A DNA stretch of 64,000 nucleotides from Variovorax boronicumulans. GTDB taxonomy: Bacteria > Pseudomonadota > Gammaproteobacteria > Burkholderiales > Burkholderiaceae_C. A model generated the notes under the pieces. It saw only the letters and a program-made list of their open reading frames with translations, was not told where the DNA came from and did no database searches. Where the stretch lies: positions 248,001 through 312,000 of the forward strand of contig NZ_JARXVG010000002.1 in the NCBI RefSeq assembly GCF_029892485.1, in the 5' to 3' direction. Position 1 is the stretch's first letter. Each line of letters begins with the position of its first letter. Positions 28,672 to 38,400 of the stretch are shown piece after piece. A program made the translations under genes and the position numbers.

Positions 28672-28875
28672 GAGATTCGGAAAGCGTCGCTTCGCGCACG
28701 TGCGGCACGGGCGAACGACGGGGTATTTCAGGGGTGACGGGGACAGTGGCCACGAGGGGTTGGACATGGCCCCTCGGCTACAATGCCACGCAGTATAAAC
28801 GGCTGCCGTCAGGCTGCTGCCGCGTATCTCCCGGGTGTTCTCCAGGCCCGCATTTCCCAATCCTGCCGAGGCTTC
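28672..28875. promoter_or_regulatory. divergent promoter region, cysS / TPR gene
   Basis: A 204-base spacer between divergent genes. A -10-like TACAAT at 28779-28784 faces the TPR gene, with no good -35. Just upstream CGAGGGG and CCCCTCG (28753-28776) form a 7-bp inverted repeat with a 10-base spacer that could be an operator. Nothing else is recognised. Confidence 0.35.
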
Positions 28876-29466
28876 ATGAAGCACGCCGTGTTCTCAAAAC
28901 TCTCCATCGCCTTCGCACTCCTGTTCAGCCTGTGGGGCTCCGCCGCGCATGCCAACGATTACGACGATGTGAACCTTCTGCTGCGCCAGGGCAAGCCGAC
29001 CGAAGCACTGGCCAAGGCCGACACCTACATCGCCGGCAAGCCGCGCGATCCGCAGATGCGCTTTCTGCGCGGCGTGATCCTCACCGAGCAGAACAAGCAG
29101 GCCGAGGCCATCATCGCCTTCACCCAGCTCACGCAGGATTTCCCCGAGTTGCCCGAGCCCTACAACAACCTCGCGGCGCTCTACGCATCGCAGAGCAAGT
29201 TCGACCAGGCACGCGCCGCACTCGAATCGGCGATCAAGCTCAACCCCAACTACGCCACCGCGCACGAGAACCTCGGCGACGTGTACGCGCGCCTCGCGGC
29301 ACAGGAATACGTGCGCGCGCAGCAGTTCGCCAGCACCAACGCCAGCGTGGCGCCCAAGCTCCTGCTGATCCGCCAGATCTTCTCGTCCAAGGCCGAGGCC
29401 GAAGCCGCGGCACTGCCGGCGGCGCCCGTGGTCATCCGCAAGCCGGTCGGCAAGTCCAGCAAGTAA
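28876..29466 (+). CDS. exported TPR-repeat protein
   Basis: A 196-residue protein with a signal peptide ([18 protein letters not shown], cleavage near residue 26). The mature part holds about three TPR units ([82 protein letters not shown] in pieces). It is probably a periplasmic scaffold protein; its partner is unknown. Its neighbour downstream is an exported cyclophilin, so both may act on envelope proteins. The ATG at 28876 is the one that keeps an intact signal peptide. Confidence 0.85.
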   Translation: MKHAVFSKLSIAFALLFSLWGSAAHANDYDDVNLLLRQGKPTEALAKADTYIAGKPRDPQMRFLRGVILTEQNKQAEAIIAFTQLTQDFPELPEPYNNLAALYASQSKFDQARAALESAIKLNPNYATAHENLGDVYARLAAQEYVRAQQFASTNASVAPKLLLIRQIFSSKAEAEAAALPAAPVVIRKPVGKSSK

Positions 29467-29549
29467 ATTGCCCGCTGGCACGGGCCCTCGCGGCATCAGC
29501 CTTCGCTGCGCAGCCCGCGTCCTTCACTCTTTGCAAACGGAGCATCCTC

Positions 29550-30149
29550 TTGACGATCCACGCCTTTCCCAGATCCGGCAGATTCAGCCGCCGCAATGCC
29601 TTCATCCTGGCAGCGGCCATCGGCTTCGCCGCCACCGGCTACGCACAGCAGGCCGCACCGCGCGTGAAGCTCGCCACCTCGGCCGGCGACATCGTGGTCG
29701 AGCTCGATGCGTCCAAGGCGCCCAAGTCGGTCGAGAACTTCCTGCAGTACGTCAAGGACAAGCACTACGACGGCACGGTGTTCCACCGCGTGATCGACGG
29801 CTTCATGATCCAGGGCGGCGGCTTCACCGCCGACATGAAGCAAAAGCCCACGCGCGCGCCGATTCCGCTCGAAGCGGACAACGGCCTGAAGAACGACAAG
29901 TACACGATCGCCATGGCCCGCACCGGCAACCCGAACTCGGCCACCTCGCAGTTCTTCATCAACGTGAAGAACAACGACTCGCTCAATGCGCCCAACCCCG
30001 ACGGCTACGGCTACACGGTGTTCGGCAAGGTCGTGGCCGGCACCGACGTGGTCGACAAGATCCGCGCCGTGCAGACCGGCAACAAGGGCGGCATGCAGAA
30101 CGTGCCCCTCGAGACCATCACCATCCAGTCCGCCACCCTGGCGAAGTAA
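29550..30149 (+). CDS. exported cyclophilin-type peptidyl-prolyl isomerase
   Basis: A 199-residue cyclophilin with an export signal. No ATG is available upstream of the mature domain; the best start is TTG at 29550 with GGAG seven bases before it. The signal contains [20 protein letters not shown], twin arginines before a hydrophobic core, so export by Tat is possible, though Sec export is not excluded. The catalytic domain carries [15 protein letters not shown] and [11 protein letters not shown], the peptide-binding and catalytic residues. It is followed 44 bases later by a cytosolic paralogue, suggesting a tandem duplication. Confidence 0.88.
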   Translation: MTIHAFPRSGRFSRRNAFILAAAIGFAATGYAQQAAPRVKLATSAGDIVVELDASKAPKSVENFLQYVKDKHYDGTVFHRVIDGFMIQGGGFTADMKQKPTRAPIPLEADNGLKNDKYTIAMARTGNPNSATSQFFINVKNNDSLNAPNPDGYGYTVFGKVVAGTDVVDKIRAVQTGNKGGMQNVPLETITIQSATLAK

Positions 30150-30193
30150 TCCCCCGGTTTTTTTCCCGAGTTTCCGAAGAAGGAGTCACCCTC

Positions 30194-30706
30194 ATGAGCA
30201 ACCCCCAAGTCGAACTGCACATCAAGAACTACGGCGTGATCACGCTCGAACTCGATGCCGAGAAGGCACCGAAGTCGGCCGAGAACTTCATCGCCTACGT
30301 GAAGAAGGGCCACTACGACAACACCGTGTTCCACCGCGTGATCCCCGGCTTCATGGTGCAAGGCGGCGGCTTCGAGCCCGGCATGAAGCAAAAGCCCACC
30401 GGCGCAGAAATCGAGAACGAGGCCAACAACGGCCTGAAGAACGCCAACTACACCGTCGCCATGGCCCGCACCAGCGCGCCGCACTCGGCCACCGCGCAGT
30501 TCTTCATCAACGTGGCCGACAACGGTTTCCTGAACCACACGGCACCCTCGGCCCAGGGCTGGGGCTATGCGGTGTTCGGCAAGGTCATCAACGGCACCGA
30601 CGTGGTCGACAAGATCAAGGCCGTGAAGACGGGCCGCAAGGGCTTCCACGACGACGTGCCGCTCGAAGACGTGGTGATCGAAAAGGCCGTCGTCATTTCG
30701 GAATGA
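30194..30706 (+). CDS. ppiB: cytosolic cyclophilin-type peptidyl-prolyl isomerase
   Basis: A 170-residue cyclophilin without a signal peptide, starting at an ATG with AAGGAG upstream. [28 protein letters not shown] and the C-terminal [14 protein letters not shown] are intact. It catalyses cis-trans isomerisation of proline bonds in cytosolic proteins. It is closely similar to the exported cyclophilin just upstream (same VFHRVI.GFM.QGGGF core), and precedes lpxH by 22 bases. Confidence 0.94.
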   Translation: MSNPQVELHIKNYGVITLELDAEKAPKSAENFIAYVKKGHYDNTVFHRVIPGFMVQGGGFEPGMKQKPTGAEIENEANNGLKNANYTVAMARTSAPHSATAQFFINVADNGFLNHTAPSAQGWGYAVFGKVINGTDVVDKIKAVKTGRKGFHDDVPLEDVVIEKAVVISE

Positions 30707-30728
30707 CCGACAACAGGCACGGCGCGGC

Positions 30729-31505
30729 ATGAGCAACGTGGCGAACCCGGCTTTCACCGAGCTGGTGGCGCCACCTGCATGGCGCACCGTCGACCTGATC
30801 TCCGACCTGCACCTGCAGGCCGGCGAGCCCGCCACCTTCGAGGCCTGGCGGGGCTACCTCGAGACCACGCCGGCCGATGCGCTGGTCATCCTTGGCGACC
30901 TGTTCGAGGTCTGGGTGGGCGACGATGCCGCCGCCTCTCCCGGCTTCGAGGCGCAATGCGCCGAACTGCTGCGCCGCACCGCCGAGCGCCTGCCGGTGTT
31001 CTTTATGCACGGCAACCGCGACTTTCTCGTCGGTCCCGCGCTCGCGGCGCAATGCGGTTTCACGCTGCTCGACGATCCGACGGTGCTGGTGCTGCATGGT
31101 CAGCGCTGGCTGCTGAGCCACGGCGACATCCTCTGCCTCGACGACACCGAGTACCTCAAGTTTCGCGCGCAGGTGCGCACGCCCGAATGGCAGGCCGCGT
31201 TCCTGGCGCGTCCGCTCGAGGAGCGTCGCGCGCTCGCGCGCGCGATGCGCACGCAAAGCGAAGACCGCAAGCGCAATCCCTCGACGATCTGGGCCGATGT
31301 AGACACCGACGCCGCGCGCCAATGGCTGCAGCAGACGAACGCGCACACGCTGGTGCACGGCCACACGCACCGCCCCGCCGAGCACGACCTGGGCCATGGC
31401 CTGCGCCGCATCGTGCTGAGCGACTGGGACGCCGCGGCCCATCCGCCCCGCGCGCAGCTGCTGTGCCTGTCCACAGCCGGCGCACAGCGCGTCGACCTGC
31501 GCTAG
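30729..31505 (+). CDS. lpxH: UDP-2,3-diacylglucosamine diphosphatase
   Basis: A 258-residue metallophosphoesterase of lipid A synthesis; it cleaves UDP-2,3-diacylglucosamine to lipid X and UMP at the inner membrane face. The metal-binding motifs are in order: SDLHLQ, GDLFEVWVGDD, GNRDFL, SHGD and GHTHRP. These include the LpxH-specific sequence around EVWVGDD, so the call is LpxH rather than LpxI or LpxG. It follows ppiB by 22 bases and precedes mtfA by 25. Confidence 0.94.
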   Translation: MSNVANPAFTELVAPPAWRTVDLISDLHLQAGEPATFEAWRGYLETTPADALVILGDLFEVWVGDDAAASPGFEAQCAELLRRTAERLPVFFMHGNRDFLVGPALAAQCGFTLLDDPTVLVLHGQRWLLSHGDILCLDDTEYLKFRAQVRTPEWQAAFLARPLEERRALARAMRTQSEDRKRNPSTIWADVDTDAARQWLQQTNAHTLVHGHTHRPAEHDLGHGLRRIVLSDWDAAAHPPRAQLLCLSTAGAQRVDLR

Positions 31506-31530
31506 CGGCGCCCGAACCGCGGAACCGCCG

Positions 31531-32322
31531 ATGTTCAAGTGGCTGCGCCGTCTGCGCGCCCTGCCCCCGATCCCCGATGCCGCCTGGCACGCCACGCTGG
31601 CGCGCTACACCTTCCTGGCCGATCGCCCCGCGGCAGACCTGGAGCGGCTGCGCGCGCTCACGGCCGAGTTCCTGCGCGACAAGGAATTCCACGGCACCCA
31701 GGGCTTCGTCATCACCGACGAGGTCGCGCTGTCTATCGCGGCGCAGGCGGTACTGCCCGTGTTGCACCTGAAGGGCCATCTCGACTGGTACGACGATTTC
31801 GTCGGCATCGTGGTGCACCCGTCCGAGGTGGTGGCGCGGCGCAAGGTCGTCGACGAGGCGCTGGTCGTGCACGAGTACGACGAGGTGGTCGCCGGCGAAG
31901 CCATGGACCGCGGCCCGGTCATGCTCAGCTGGCAGGACGTGCTCGCAAGCAGCGTCACCAGCGAAGGCGGCTACAACGTGGTGATCCACGAGTTCGCCCA
32001 CAAGATCGACATGCGCGGCGGCGACGCCGATGGATGTCCGCCCTTGCCATCCGGCTTCGCGGACAAGCGCAGCGCCCGCGAATCGCGTGCCGCGTGGCTT
32101 GCCGTGCTGCAACCGGCCTACGACGATTTCCGCGAGAAAACCATCATGGCCGAGCGCTTCGGCGCCGAGCCACCGTGGCTCGACGACTATGGCGCGACCT
32201 CGATCAGCGAGTTCTTCGCAGTCGCCTGCGAGGCCTACTTCGTGAACCGACCGAACTTCGCCCGGGACTTCGCGGCGGTGACGGTTCTCTTCGATGAGTT
32301 CTTCTTGAGCAGGCAGGCCTGA
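31531..32322 (+). CDS. mtfA: MtfA-type zinc peptidase
   Basis: A 263-residue cytosolic zinc peptidase of the MtfA family. The HEFAH motif gives ligands His153 and His157 with catalytic Glu154, and SISEFFAVACEAYF supplies the third ligand. In E. coli MtfA binds the Mlc repressor and affects glucose PTS expression; whether that role exists here is unknown. It is the last gene before a bidirectional terminator and converges with the DUF349 gene. Confidence 0.92.
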   Translation: MFKWLRRLRALPPIPDAAWHATLARYTFLADRPAADLERLRALTAEFLRDKEFHGTQGFVITDEVALSIAAQAVLPVLHLKGHLDWYDDFVGIVVHPSEVVARRKVVDEALVVHEYDEVVAGEAMDRGPVMLSWQDVLASSVTSEGGYNVVIHEFAHKIDMRGGDADGCPPLPSGFADKRSARESRAAWLAVLQPAYDDFREKTIMAERFGAEPPWLDDYGATSISEFFAVACEAYFVNRPNFARDFAAVTVLFDEFFLSRQA

Positions 32323-32325
32323 TCG

Positions 32326-32358
32326 GAAAAGAAAAAAGACGCCCCGCGGGCGTCTCTT
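32326..32358. terminator. bidirectional terminator between mtfA and the DUF349 gene
   Basis: GACGCCC-CGC-GGGCGTC (32338-32354) forms a stem flanked by A-rich sequence on the left (TTTTTT when read on the minus strand) and TCTTT on the right. It serves both convergent genes, better on the minus strand. Confidence 0.8.
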
Positions 32359-32381
32359 TCCATGGCTGTCCAGCGCGCGCC

Positions 32382-35258
32382 TTACTTGCGCAGCAGCGCC
32401 TTCAACGCGTTCTGCAGGCGACGTGCGCTCGCAGCGTCGTGCGCCGCAGCCAGCACCTTGCCGGCATCCTGGCCCCAGGTCTGCACCGGCGCCGGATCAC
32501 CCCGCTTGGTCAGCAGCTTGAGCTGCAAGGCGCGGCGCGCGTCGAGCTGCTCGGCCGGAGTCGGCACTTCGGCGGCCATTTCCAGGCGCAGCAGGGCTTC
32601 GGCGGCATCGTTGGCGGCGGCCGTCGGCGCGCTGCCGATGGCTTGCGACCAGTTCGTGCGCACGGCCGGCGTGACCGCGCGACCCAGTTCCTGCACGCTC
32701 GGCAAGCGTGCGGCATCGCGCTGCTCCCAGGCGCCGAGCACCTGCGTCAGCGCTTCGCCGTGGGCTTGCGCGGCGAGCTTGCGCAGCGCCATGTCCGCAC
32801 GTTCGAGCGCCTCTCGCTGGGCGCGGAAAGCGGCATCGCCCAGGCGCGGGCCGCGGTCTTCGAAGCGCGGGGGACGGTCGCCGAAACGACCGGCCGGTGC
32901 ACCGCGATCGCCACCGCGATCACCCCGTGCATCGGAGCGCGGACCGCCACGGTCGCCGGGACGACCCGGGCCACCGGGACCTGGCCGGCCACCGTCGCGG
33001 CGGTCGCCGAACTTGCCGCCGGCGCGGCCTGCGGGCGCCGCGTCCGTCTTCTTGCTGCTGGGACGGTCGTCCCCGCGCATGGCCACGACCGGCTTGGGCG
33101 CCGGCTTCGGCGCGGCGGCCGGTGCCGGGCTTTCGACAGCGGCGGCTTCGCCGGCGTCGTGGGCTGCGCCGTCGGCACGTGCGGAGGCATCGGCGCCATC
33201 GGCCGGTGCCACGAGATCGGGCGCATCAGCCCGCGCCGCTTCAGCAGGCGCGGCCGGCGATGCTTCCGCATCGCTCGGGCTCGGAGCCTGCTCGGCGCTT
33301 TCGGAGAATTCAGCGGCGGCCTGTCCGGGTGCCACGACTTCGGTCGCGCCGACCGACGGACCATCGTTGGTCACCACAGCCGGTTCGGCCTTGGGTGCGG
33401 GCGGCGGCGCTTCGCCGCGCAGCGCGCCTTCGAGGCGGGCGATGGCCGCGCGGATCTTCTGCACGTCGCCGCCGGCATTGGCCGCATCGAGCGCCTTGGA
33501 GGCCTCGAGCACATGGCGGTCGTGCTCGCTCATCGCGGACGATGCCTTTTCGCGCTCGGCGGTCTTGCGGTTGAAGGCTTCATCGATGGGCGCGCGGAAT
33601 GCGTCCCACAGCTTCTGTTCGTGGCGGCGGTCGAGCGGCACGCTCTGCGCCTCGTGCTGCCAGCGCTGCTGCAGCGCCTTGACGGCGTCGATGCGCAGCA
33701 TGGGCTGGCCGCCGAGCTCGGCGGCCTCGGCGATCATGGCCTGGCGGCGTTCGATGCTGGCCTTCTGCGCCGTCTCGAATGGTGCGCGCGCGGCGCCGAA
33801 GGCTTCGTTCCACTGCGGCTGCAGTTCGGCAAACACCTTCTCGCCCACGTGGCCGCCATCGCGCCAGCGGTCGGCGAACTGGTGCAGCGCGCGGTTGTGC
33901 GCCTTCAGGTCGGTGGCGCCGGCATGCTCGGCGGCCCAGGCCTTGACCTCTTCGATGAGCGCCACGCGGTGCGCGCGGTGCTCGGCCGCATCGGCACGCA
34001 CCTTCTCGAGCCAGGCCTCGACCACCTTGTGGGCTTCGTTGCAGGCTTCGTCGAAGCGCTTCCACAGCGCATGGTTCGGCACGCCGCCCTGGTCGGCCTG
34101 CTTCCACTGATCGCGCAGCGCGCGCAGCGTTTCCTGCATCTTGCGCCCACCGAGGGCCTGGCCTTCAGGGCGCTTGAGCAGGCCTTCGGCCTTGGCGACG
34201 AGGTCTTCGCGGACCTTGTCGGCGCTCCAGCGCTGCCAGCCTTCGAGTTCGCCGGCCGCGACCAGCGCGGCATGCACGCGGGCTTCGAGCGGTGCTTCGA
34301 CCAGCTTGCCGTGCTCCTTGAGCACCGCACGCAGCGCGGCAGCCGCACCGGCGCTGGCCTTGCCGTGGCCTTCGGCGGTTTCCTGTTCGAGCTTGGCGAG
34401 GGCGGCCTGCACCGCGTCTTGCGCGGCGGCGCGCACGGCCGGATCGATCTTGGGTGCGGGAGGCCGCGCGGGCGCTGCGGCCTTGGGCGCGAGCACCTCG
34501 CCGCGCGCGCTTCGCAGTTCGTCGGCCCACACGGGCACCGGCGGCAGCGGCGCTGCCGCATCGGCCGCGGCGGCGATGGCCTGTGCCAGCGCGCTGTGGA
34601 ATGCATCGGACACGACCAGCAGTTGCGACTTCGACGCCTCGAGCTGCGGCGCGAACTTGGCGTCCAAGCTGTTCCAGTTGATGTCGGCGGTGATGTCGCC
34701 GGCCTGCTGCTGCCAGTGCGTGACGTCGTTGCGCAGCGACTCCTCGGCGGCCTGGGCGTCCTGCCAGCCCTTGGTGGAGAGCACTTCGAAACGCTGCGCC
34801 AGCAGCACGGCGGCTTCGCGGTGCACCTGGGCGCGGTGTTGCAGGTCTTCGATGCCCTTCACGCGTTCGGCCAGCCTGGCCTTGAGGCCGGCCAGCGGTT
34901 CGCGCGAGAGCGGCGCGCCGGCCTTGGCGGCATCGCGCTGCCAGGCGAGCGCGTCGGCGATGTTGAGCTTGGATTGGCCCAGCAGCGCCTCGGCCTTCTG
35001 CGCCCATTCGGCGGCCATGGCTTCCTGGCCCTTGGCGCGCTTGAGCTCATCGAGCTTCTCGCGCAGCAGGCGCGCCGCGCCCTTGTCGCGACCGCTCAGC
35101 TCCTTGAAGACTTCCTGCATTTGCTCGGACGCGGGGTTGCCCGCGAGCCAGTCGCGGATGCGCGCGGCGCGCTCGCCGGAGGTCGGCGCGGTGAAGGCGC
35201 CGCCGGTGAGCGTATCGAGGGCCTGAAGGTCGTGTGGCTTGGAAGAAGTAGAGGTCAC
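32382..35258 (-). CDS. DUF349 repeat protein with RG-rich linker
   Basis: About 958 residues if it starts at the GTG at 35258 (MTSTSSKPHDLQALD); no better ATG is near and the Shine-Dalgarno is weak. It is mostly helical with several DUF349 repeats (for example WKQADQGGVPNHALWKRFDEACNEA and RRHEQKLWDAFRAPIDEAFNRK). Between about residues 640 and 800 lies an Ala/Pro/acidic stretch followed by a disordered Gly/Arg/Asp-rich run (RPGDRGG, ARGDRGGDRG, RFGDRPPRFEDRG). The last 130 residues are helical again. Function is unknown in the family. A promoter and hairpin lie upstream. Confidence 0.88.
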   Translation of the reverse strand: MTSTSSKPHDLQALDTLTGGAFTAPTSGERAARIRDWLAGNPASEQMQEVFKELSGRDKGAARLLREKLDELKRAKGQEAMAAEWAQKAEALLGQSKLNIADALAWQRDAAKAGAPLSREPLAGLKARLAERVKGIEDLQHRAQVHREAAVLLAQRFEVLSTKGWQDAQAAEESLRNDVTHWQQQAGDITADINWNSLDAKFAPQLEASKSQLLVVSDAFHSALAQAIAAAADAAAPLPPVPVWADELRSARGEVLAPKAAAPARPPAPKIDPAVRAAAQDAVQAALAKLEQETAEGHGKASAGAAAALRAVLKEHGKLVEAPLEARVHAALVAAGELEGWQRWSADKVREDLVAKAEGLLKRPEGQALGGRKMQETLRALRDQWKQADQGGVPNHALWKRFDEACNEAHKVVEAWLEKVRADAAEHRAHRVALIEEVKAWAAEHAGATDLKAHNRALHQFADRWRDGGHVGEKVFAELQPQWNEAFGAARAPFETAQKASIERRQAMIAEAAELGGQPMLRIDAVKALQQRWQHEAQSVPLDRRHEQKLWDAFRAPIDEAFNRKTAEREKASSAMSEHDRHVLEASKALDAANAGGDVQKIRAAIARLEGALRGEAPPPAPKAEPAVVTNDGPSVGATEVVAPGQAAAEFSESAEQAPSPSDAEASPAAPAEAARADAPDLVAPADGADASARADGAAHDAGEAAAVESPAPAAAPKPAPKPVVAMRGDDRPSSKKTDAAPAGRAGGKFGDRRDGGRPGPGGPGRPGDRGGPRSDARGDRGGDRGAPAGRFGDRPPRFEDRGPRLGDAAFRAQREALERADMALRKLAAQAHGEALTQVLGAWEQRDAARLPSVQELGRAVTPAVRTNWSQAIGSAPTAAANDAAEALLRLEMAAEVPTPAEQLDARRALQLKLLTKRGDPAPVQTWGQDAGKVLAAAHDAASARRLQNALKALLRK

Positions 35259-35293
35259 TGCGCGAAATCGTTGTCTTGGTATGGAAAGCGAAG

Positions 35294-35313
35294 GCGCCGG
35301 CAAAGGCCGGCGC
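35294..35313 (-). terminator. GC-rich hairpin between the DUF748 and DUF349 genes
   Basis: A perfect 8-bp stem GCGCCGGC / GCCGGCGC with a four-base loop, in the leader of the DUF349 gene and downstream of DUF748 on the minus strand. No long T-run follows, so it may be a weak terminator of the upstream transcript or a leader structure. Confidence 0.45.
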
Positions 35314-35410
35314 ACATCGACATTTTCACCCACTTGCGGTGGACCGCCCAATTCCGTTGCGGAACGGCGGCCAATGCAGGTTGCGGGCTGGGAGATTGAA
35401 GGTGACTACA

Positions 35411-35438
35411 TATATAGCAAGCCGATGGAAAAAACCAA
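35411..35438 (-). promoter_or_regulatory. candidate sigma70 promoter for the DUF349 gene
   Basis: On the minus strand TTGGTT (35438-35433), a 16-base spacer and TATATA (35416-35411) match a sigma70 promoter. Its start would give a leader of about 145 bases that includes the GC hairpin at 35294-35313. The TATATA stands out in GC-rich DNA. Confidence 0.55.
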
Positions 35439-35448
35439 GTGGCCGTTC

Positions 35449-38400
35449 TCACTTCATGGTCAGTTTGAGCTCGGCGCCCGGCTTCCAGTCCGCACCGCTG
35501 GCGGTGGTGCGCACCGCGCCAAGGAAGAGCCGCTCGCTCGTCAGCTTTTGCGCCAGCAAGTAGTCGCGCACCGCGGCGCCGCGCTCCACGGCCAGTTGGC
35601 GCATCGCCTCCTCGTCGACCGGCACGCTGGCGAACAGCAGGTTTTCCATCTCCTTGACAGGCAAGTCCTTGGCCAGGCCGACAAGATTGCGCGGCTTGGT
35701 GATGTCGGCGCGCTTGTAGACCGCAGTCAGCAGCTCGGGATATTCGGCGTCGGTGACCGGCGCCACATCGGTACCGGTCTGGCCGCCGCGCACCGCGACC
35801 CGGCGCTTCTCGGCCTGGGTGAGCTGGCGCACGCGCTGGCGCTGGTAGGCGTCGCGTTCCTTCTCGAGGCTGGAGGTGCCCACGACCGTCATCTCCAGCG
35901 TCGGCCGCTCGGTCAGCGCCTTGGCGACCTTGTCAAGGCCTTCCTTGGCCGCGGCGCTGAGCACCGAGCTGCCCGGCTCGAAGCTGATGGCGCTCGATTC
36001 ACCGCTGCCGCCGCCCAGGCCGCCCGTGAGCAGGCTGAACGGCGCCGTCACCGCCTTGACGATCAGGTTGACCACGGCCTTCCAGATGAGCGGCCCGACG
36101 CTGAACTGCGGATCGTTGAGCGAGCCGCTGAGCGGCAGGTCGACGTCGATCACGCCGTTGCGGTCGGCCAGCAGGGCCACCGCCAGTTTCACCGGCAGGC
36201 TGTTGGGCGCGCCGGCGACTTCCTCGCCGAATTGCAACTGGTTGAGCACCAGCTTGTTGGTGGCGGTGAGCTGGCCATCGGGCGCGACCTTGTAGTTCAC
36301 GTCCATGCTCATCTTGCCGCGCTCGATGCCGTGGCCGGCGTAGCGCACCGAGTACGGCGACAGCGGCGCCAGGTCGAGGTCGCGCATCTTGGCGGTGATG
36401 TCGAGTTCGAGCGGCTTGGCCAGCGGGTTGAGCTTGCCGGTGATCTCCAGCGCAGCGGTCTGCTGCGCCTTGCCGCGCAGTTCGAGGTCGGCCAATGCCG
36501 GCCGGCCGCCCTGCCCGCTCGGGGGGTTCGACGAGAAGGAGCTGAGCTTGCCGGTCAGCTCGCTCAGGTCGGCCGAATAGTTGGGCTTCACGAACAGGTC
36601 GGTGAAGTCGATCTTGCCGTTCACCAGGCTCATCGGACCGAAGTTGATGACGGGCTTGGGGCCCGTGTCGGCAGGAGCCTGCGCCGTGGCGACGGGCGCC
36701 GCAGCCGGCTGGGCCGGTTCCGGGCTGCCGCCGACCATGGCTTCGGCCGATACCGGTGCGCCGTCCGAGCGCTGCGCAGGGGGCGCGCCGCGGGTGGTGG
36801 TGGTGGTGCCGCCCGGGCCCTTCTGGGTCTTGGCATCCGCGGTTGCCGCCGTCGCGGCCGCGCCTTCGGCCTCGCCCTTCTTCGTCAGGTTGAGCAGGTT
36901 GAGCCGGCCGGTCGGGTCGACGATCACGCGGGCGAAGAAGTCGGTCAGCGTTGTCTCGCGCACGTCCACCTTCGGCGGCGCGTTGGGCGCCAGGCTGACC
37001 TGCAGGCCGCGCAGGCTCAGCGTCTTCCAGCTCAGGAGCTGGTTGGTGTTGCGGTCGAAACCGGGCGACTGGGTCAGCGAGACGCTGTTGGCGCGGAAAT
37101 CGTCCAGCGCGGTGTCGCCGGTCAGCTTCACGGTCATGCCAGCCGGTGCCGCCGCGTAATTGACCGTGCCGCGATAGCTCGCGAAGGCGCGGCGGATGTC
37201 GACGTTGAGCGCGTCCGCGTAGTAGGCCTTGAAGGCGTGCGCGGGGAACGAGATCACCTCGAGCCGGCCCTCGGCGGCCAGCGGCTTGAGCACCACGTTG
37301 CCCTTGTAGTCGAACTTGCCCGGCTCGGAGCGCCCGGAGCCGATGCGACCCGAGACCTGCAGCGGCGACACGGTGTTCGTCTCGGGCGCAATCTTCTGGG
37401 CGTTCAGCTTGAAGGCCGTGACCTCGACCGTCACCGGCAGCGCGCCGGCCTTGTCTGAATAAGAGAGGCTGCCGTTGTCGACCGCCATGCTGGCGATGGT
37501 CAGAGCCCAGGGCCTGGTGTTGGCATCGGCCTTGGCCGATCCGGCGCCGGCCGGCTTGGGCGCGGCCACCTTGGCTTCGGCGGCACCGTCCTTCGCGTCA
37601 CCGCTGCCGGCCGGTGTGCGCAGCCAGCGCTCGAACATCCAGCGCTTTTCGCTGTCGCGCTCGACGCGCACCTTGGGATTGGTGGCGGTGAACGAAGCGA
37701 TGTTCAGCGTGTGCTTCGTCATGTCGACTTCGGCGTCGACCAGCTCGAAGCGGCCGACGCTGGCCAGCGCGGTCTTGGTCTGGGTCAGTGCCAGGCCGTC
37801 GGCGGCCAGACGGCGTGCCTTGAACTTGAGGTTGGGCTGGTCCCAGGCGATGTCGATCTGGCCGCTGAGCTTGCCGTCGAGCGTCGGCTCCAGGCTCTGC
37901 GCCAGATAGGGGGCGGCCAGCGACAGCGGCAGCGCGTCGACCTCGGTCTGCACGTCCGCCACCTTGTCAGTGGCGCTGCCCTTGAACTTGAGCGAGGCGC
38001 CGGCAATGGCGGTGCTGCCGTTGAACTGGGCCGGCTTCTCCATCGGCCAGGTGACGGCCGTGACGTCGAGCCCCAGGTTGGTCAAGTCGACAGCCGCCGC
38101 GGGCTTGACGGTCTCGTCGCGCCAGCCGATGCGCCCGCCGCTGAGCGCCAGCTTGTCGACCTGCACCTTCAGCTTGGGCTTTTCCGCCGCCTTGCCGGGC
38201 GGCGCGCTGGCTGCGGCGGCGGGAAGCGGGGCCACCTTTTCCGCGGCGCCCGTGGCCGGGTCGGTGGCCATGAGGTTGAGCTGGCCCGAGGCATCGCGCG
38301 CCACCACGAGCTGGGGGTTGGCCAGCGCGATTTCGCTCAAATGGAACACCGACTCGAGCGGCCGCACATCGGCCAGCGCGAGCTTGAGCGAATCGAAGCC

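Noticed and set aside
28753..28776. Dyad CGAGGGG-N10-CCCCTCG upstream of the TPR gene as a defined operator
   Set aside because: A 7-bp GC-rich dyad is expected by chance in such DNA, and no -35 or conserved spacing supports it; noted only within the promoter-region entry.
32439..35399. Long open frame on the plus strand opposite the DUF349 gene
   Set aside because: It is antisense to a recognisable protein; the translated sequence has no motif and reflects GC-rich codon bias.
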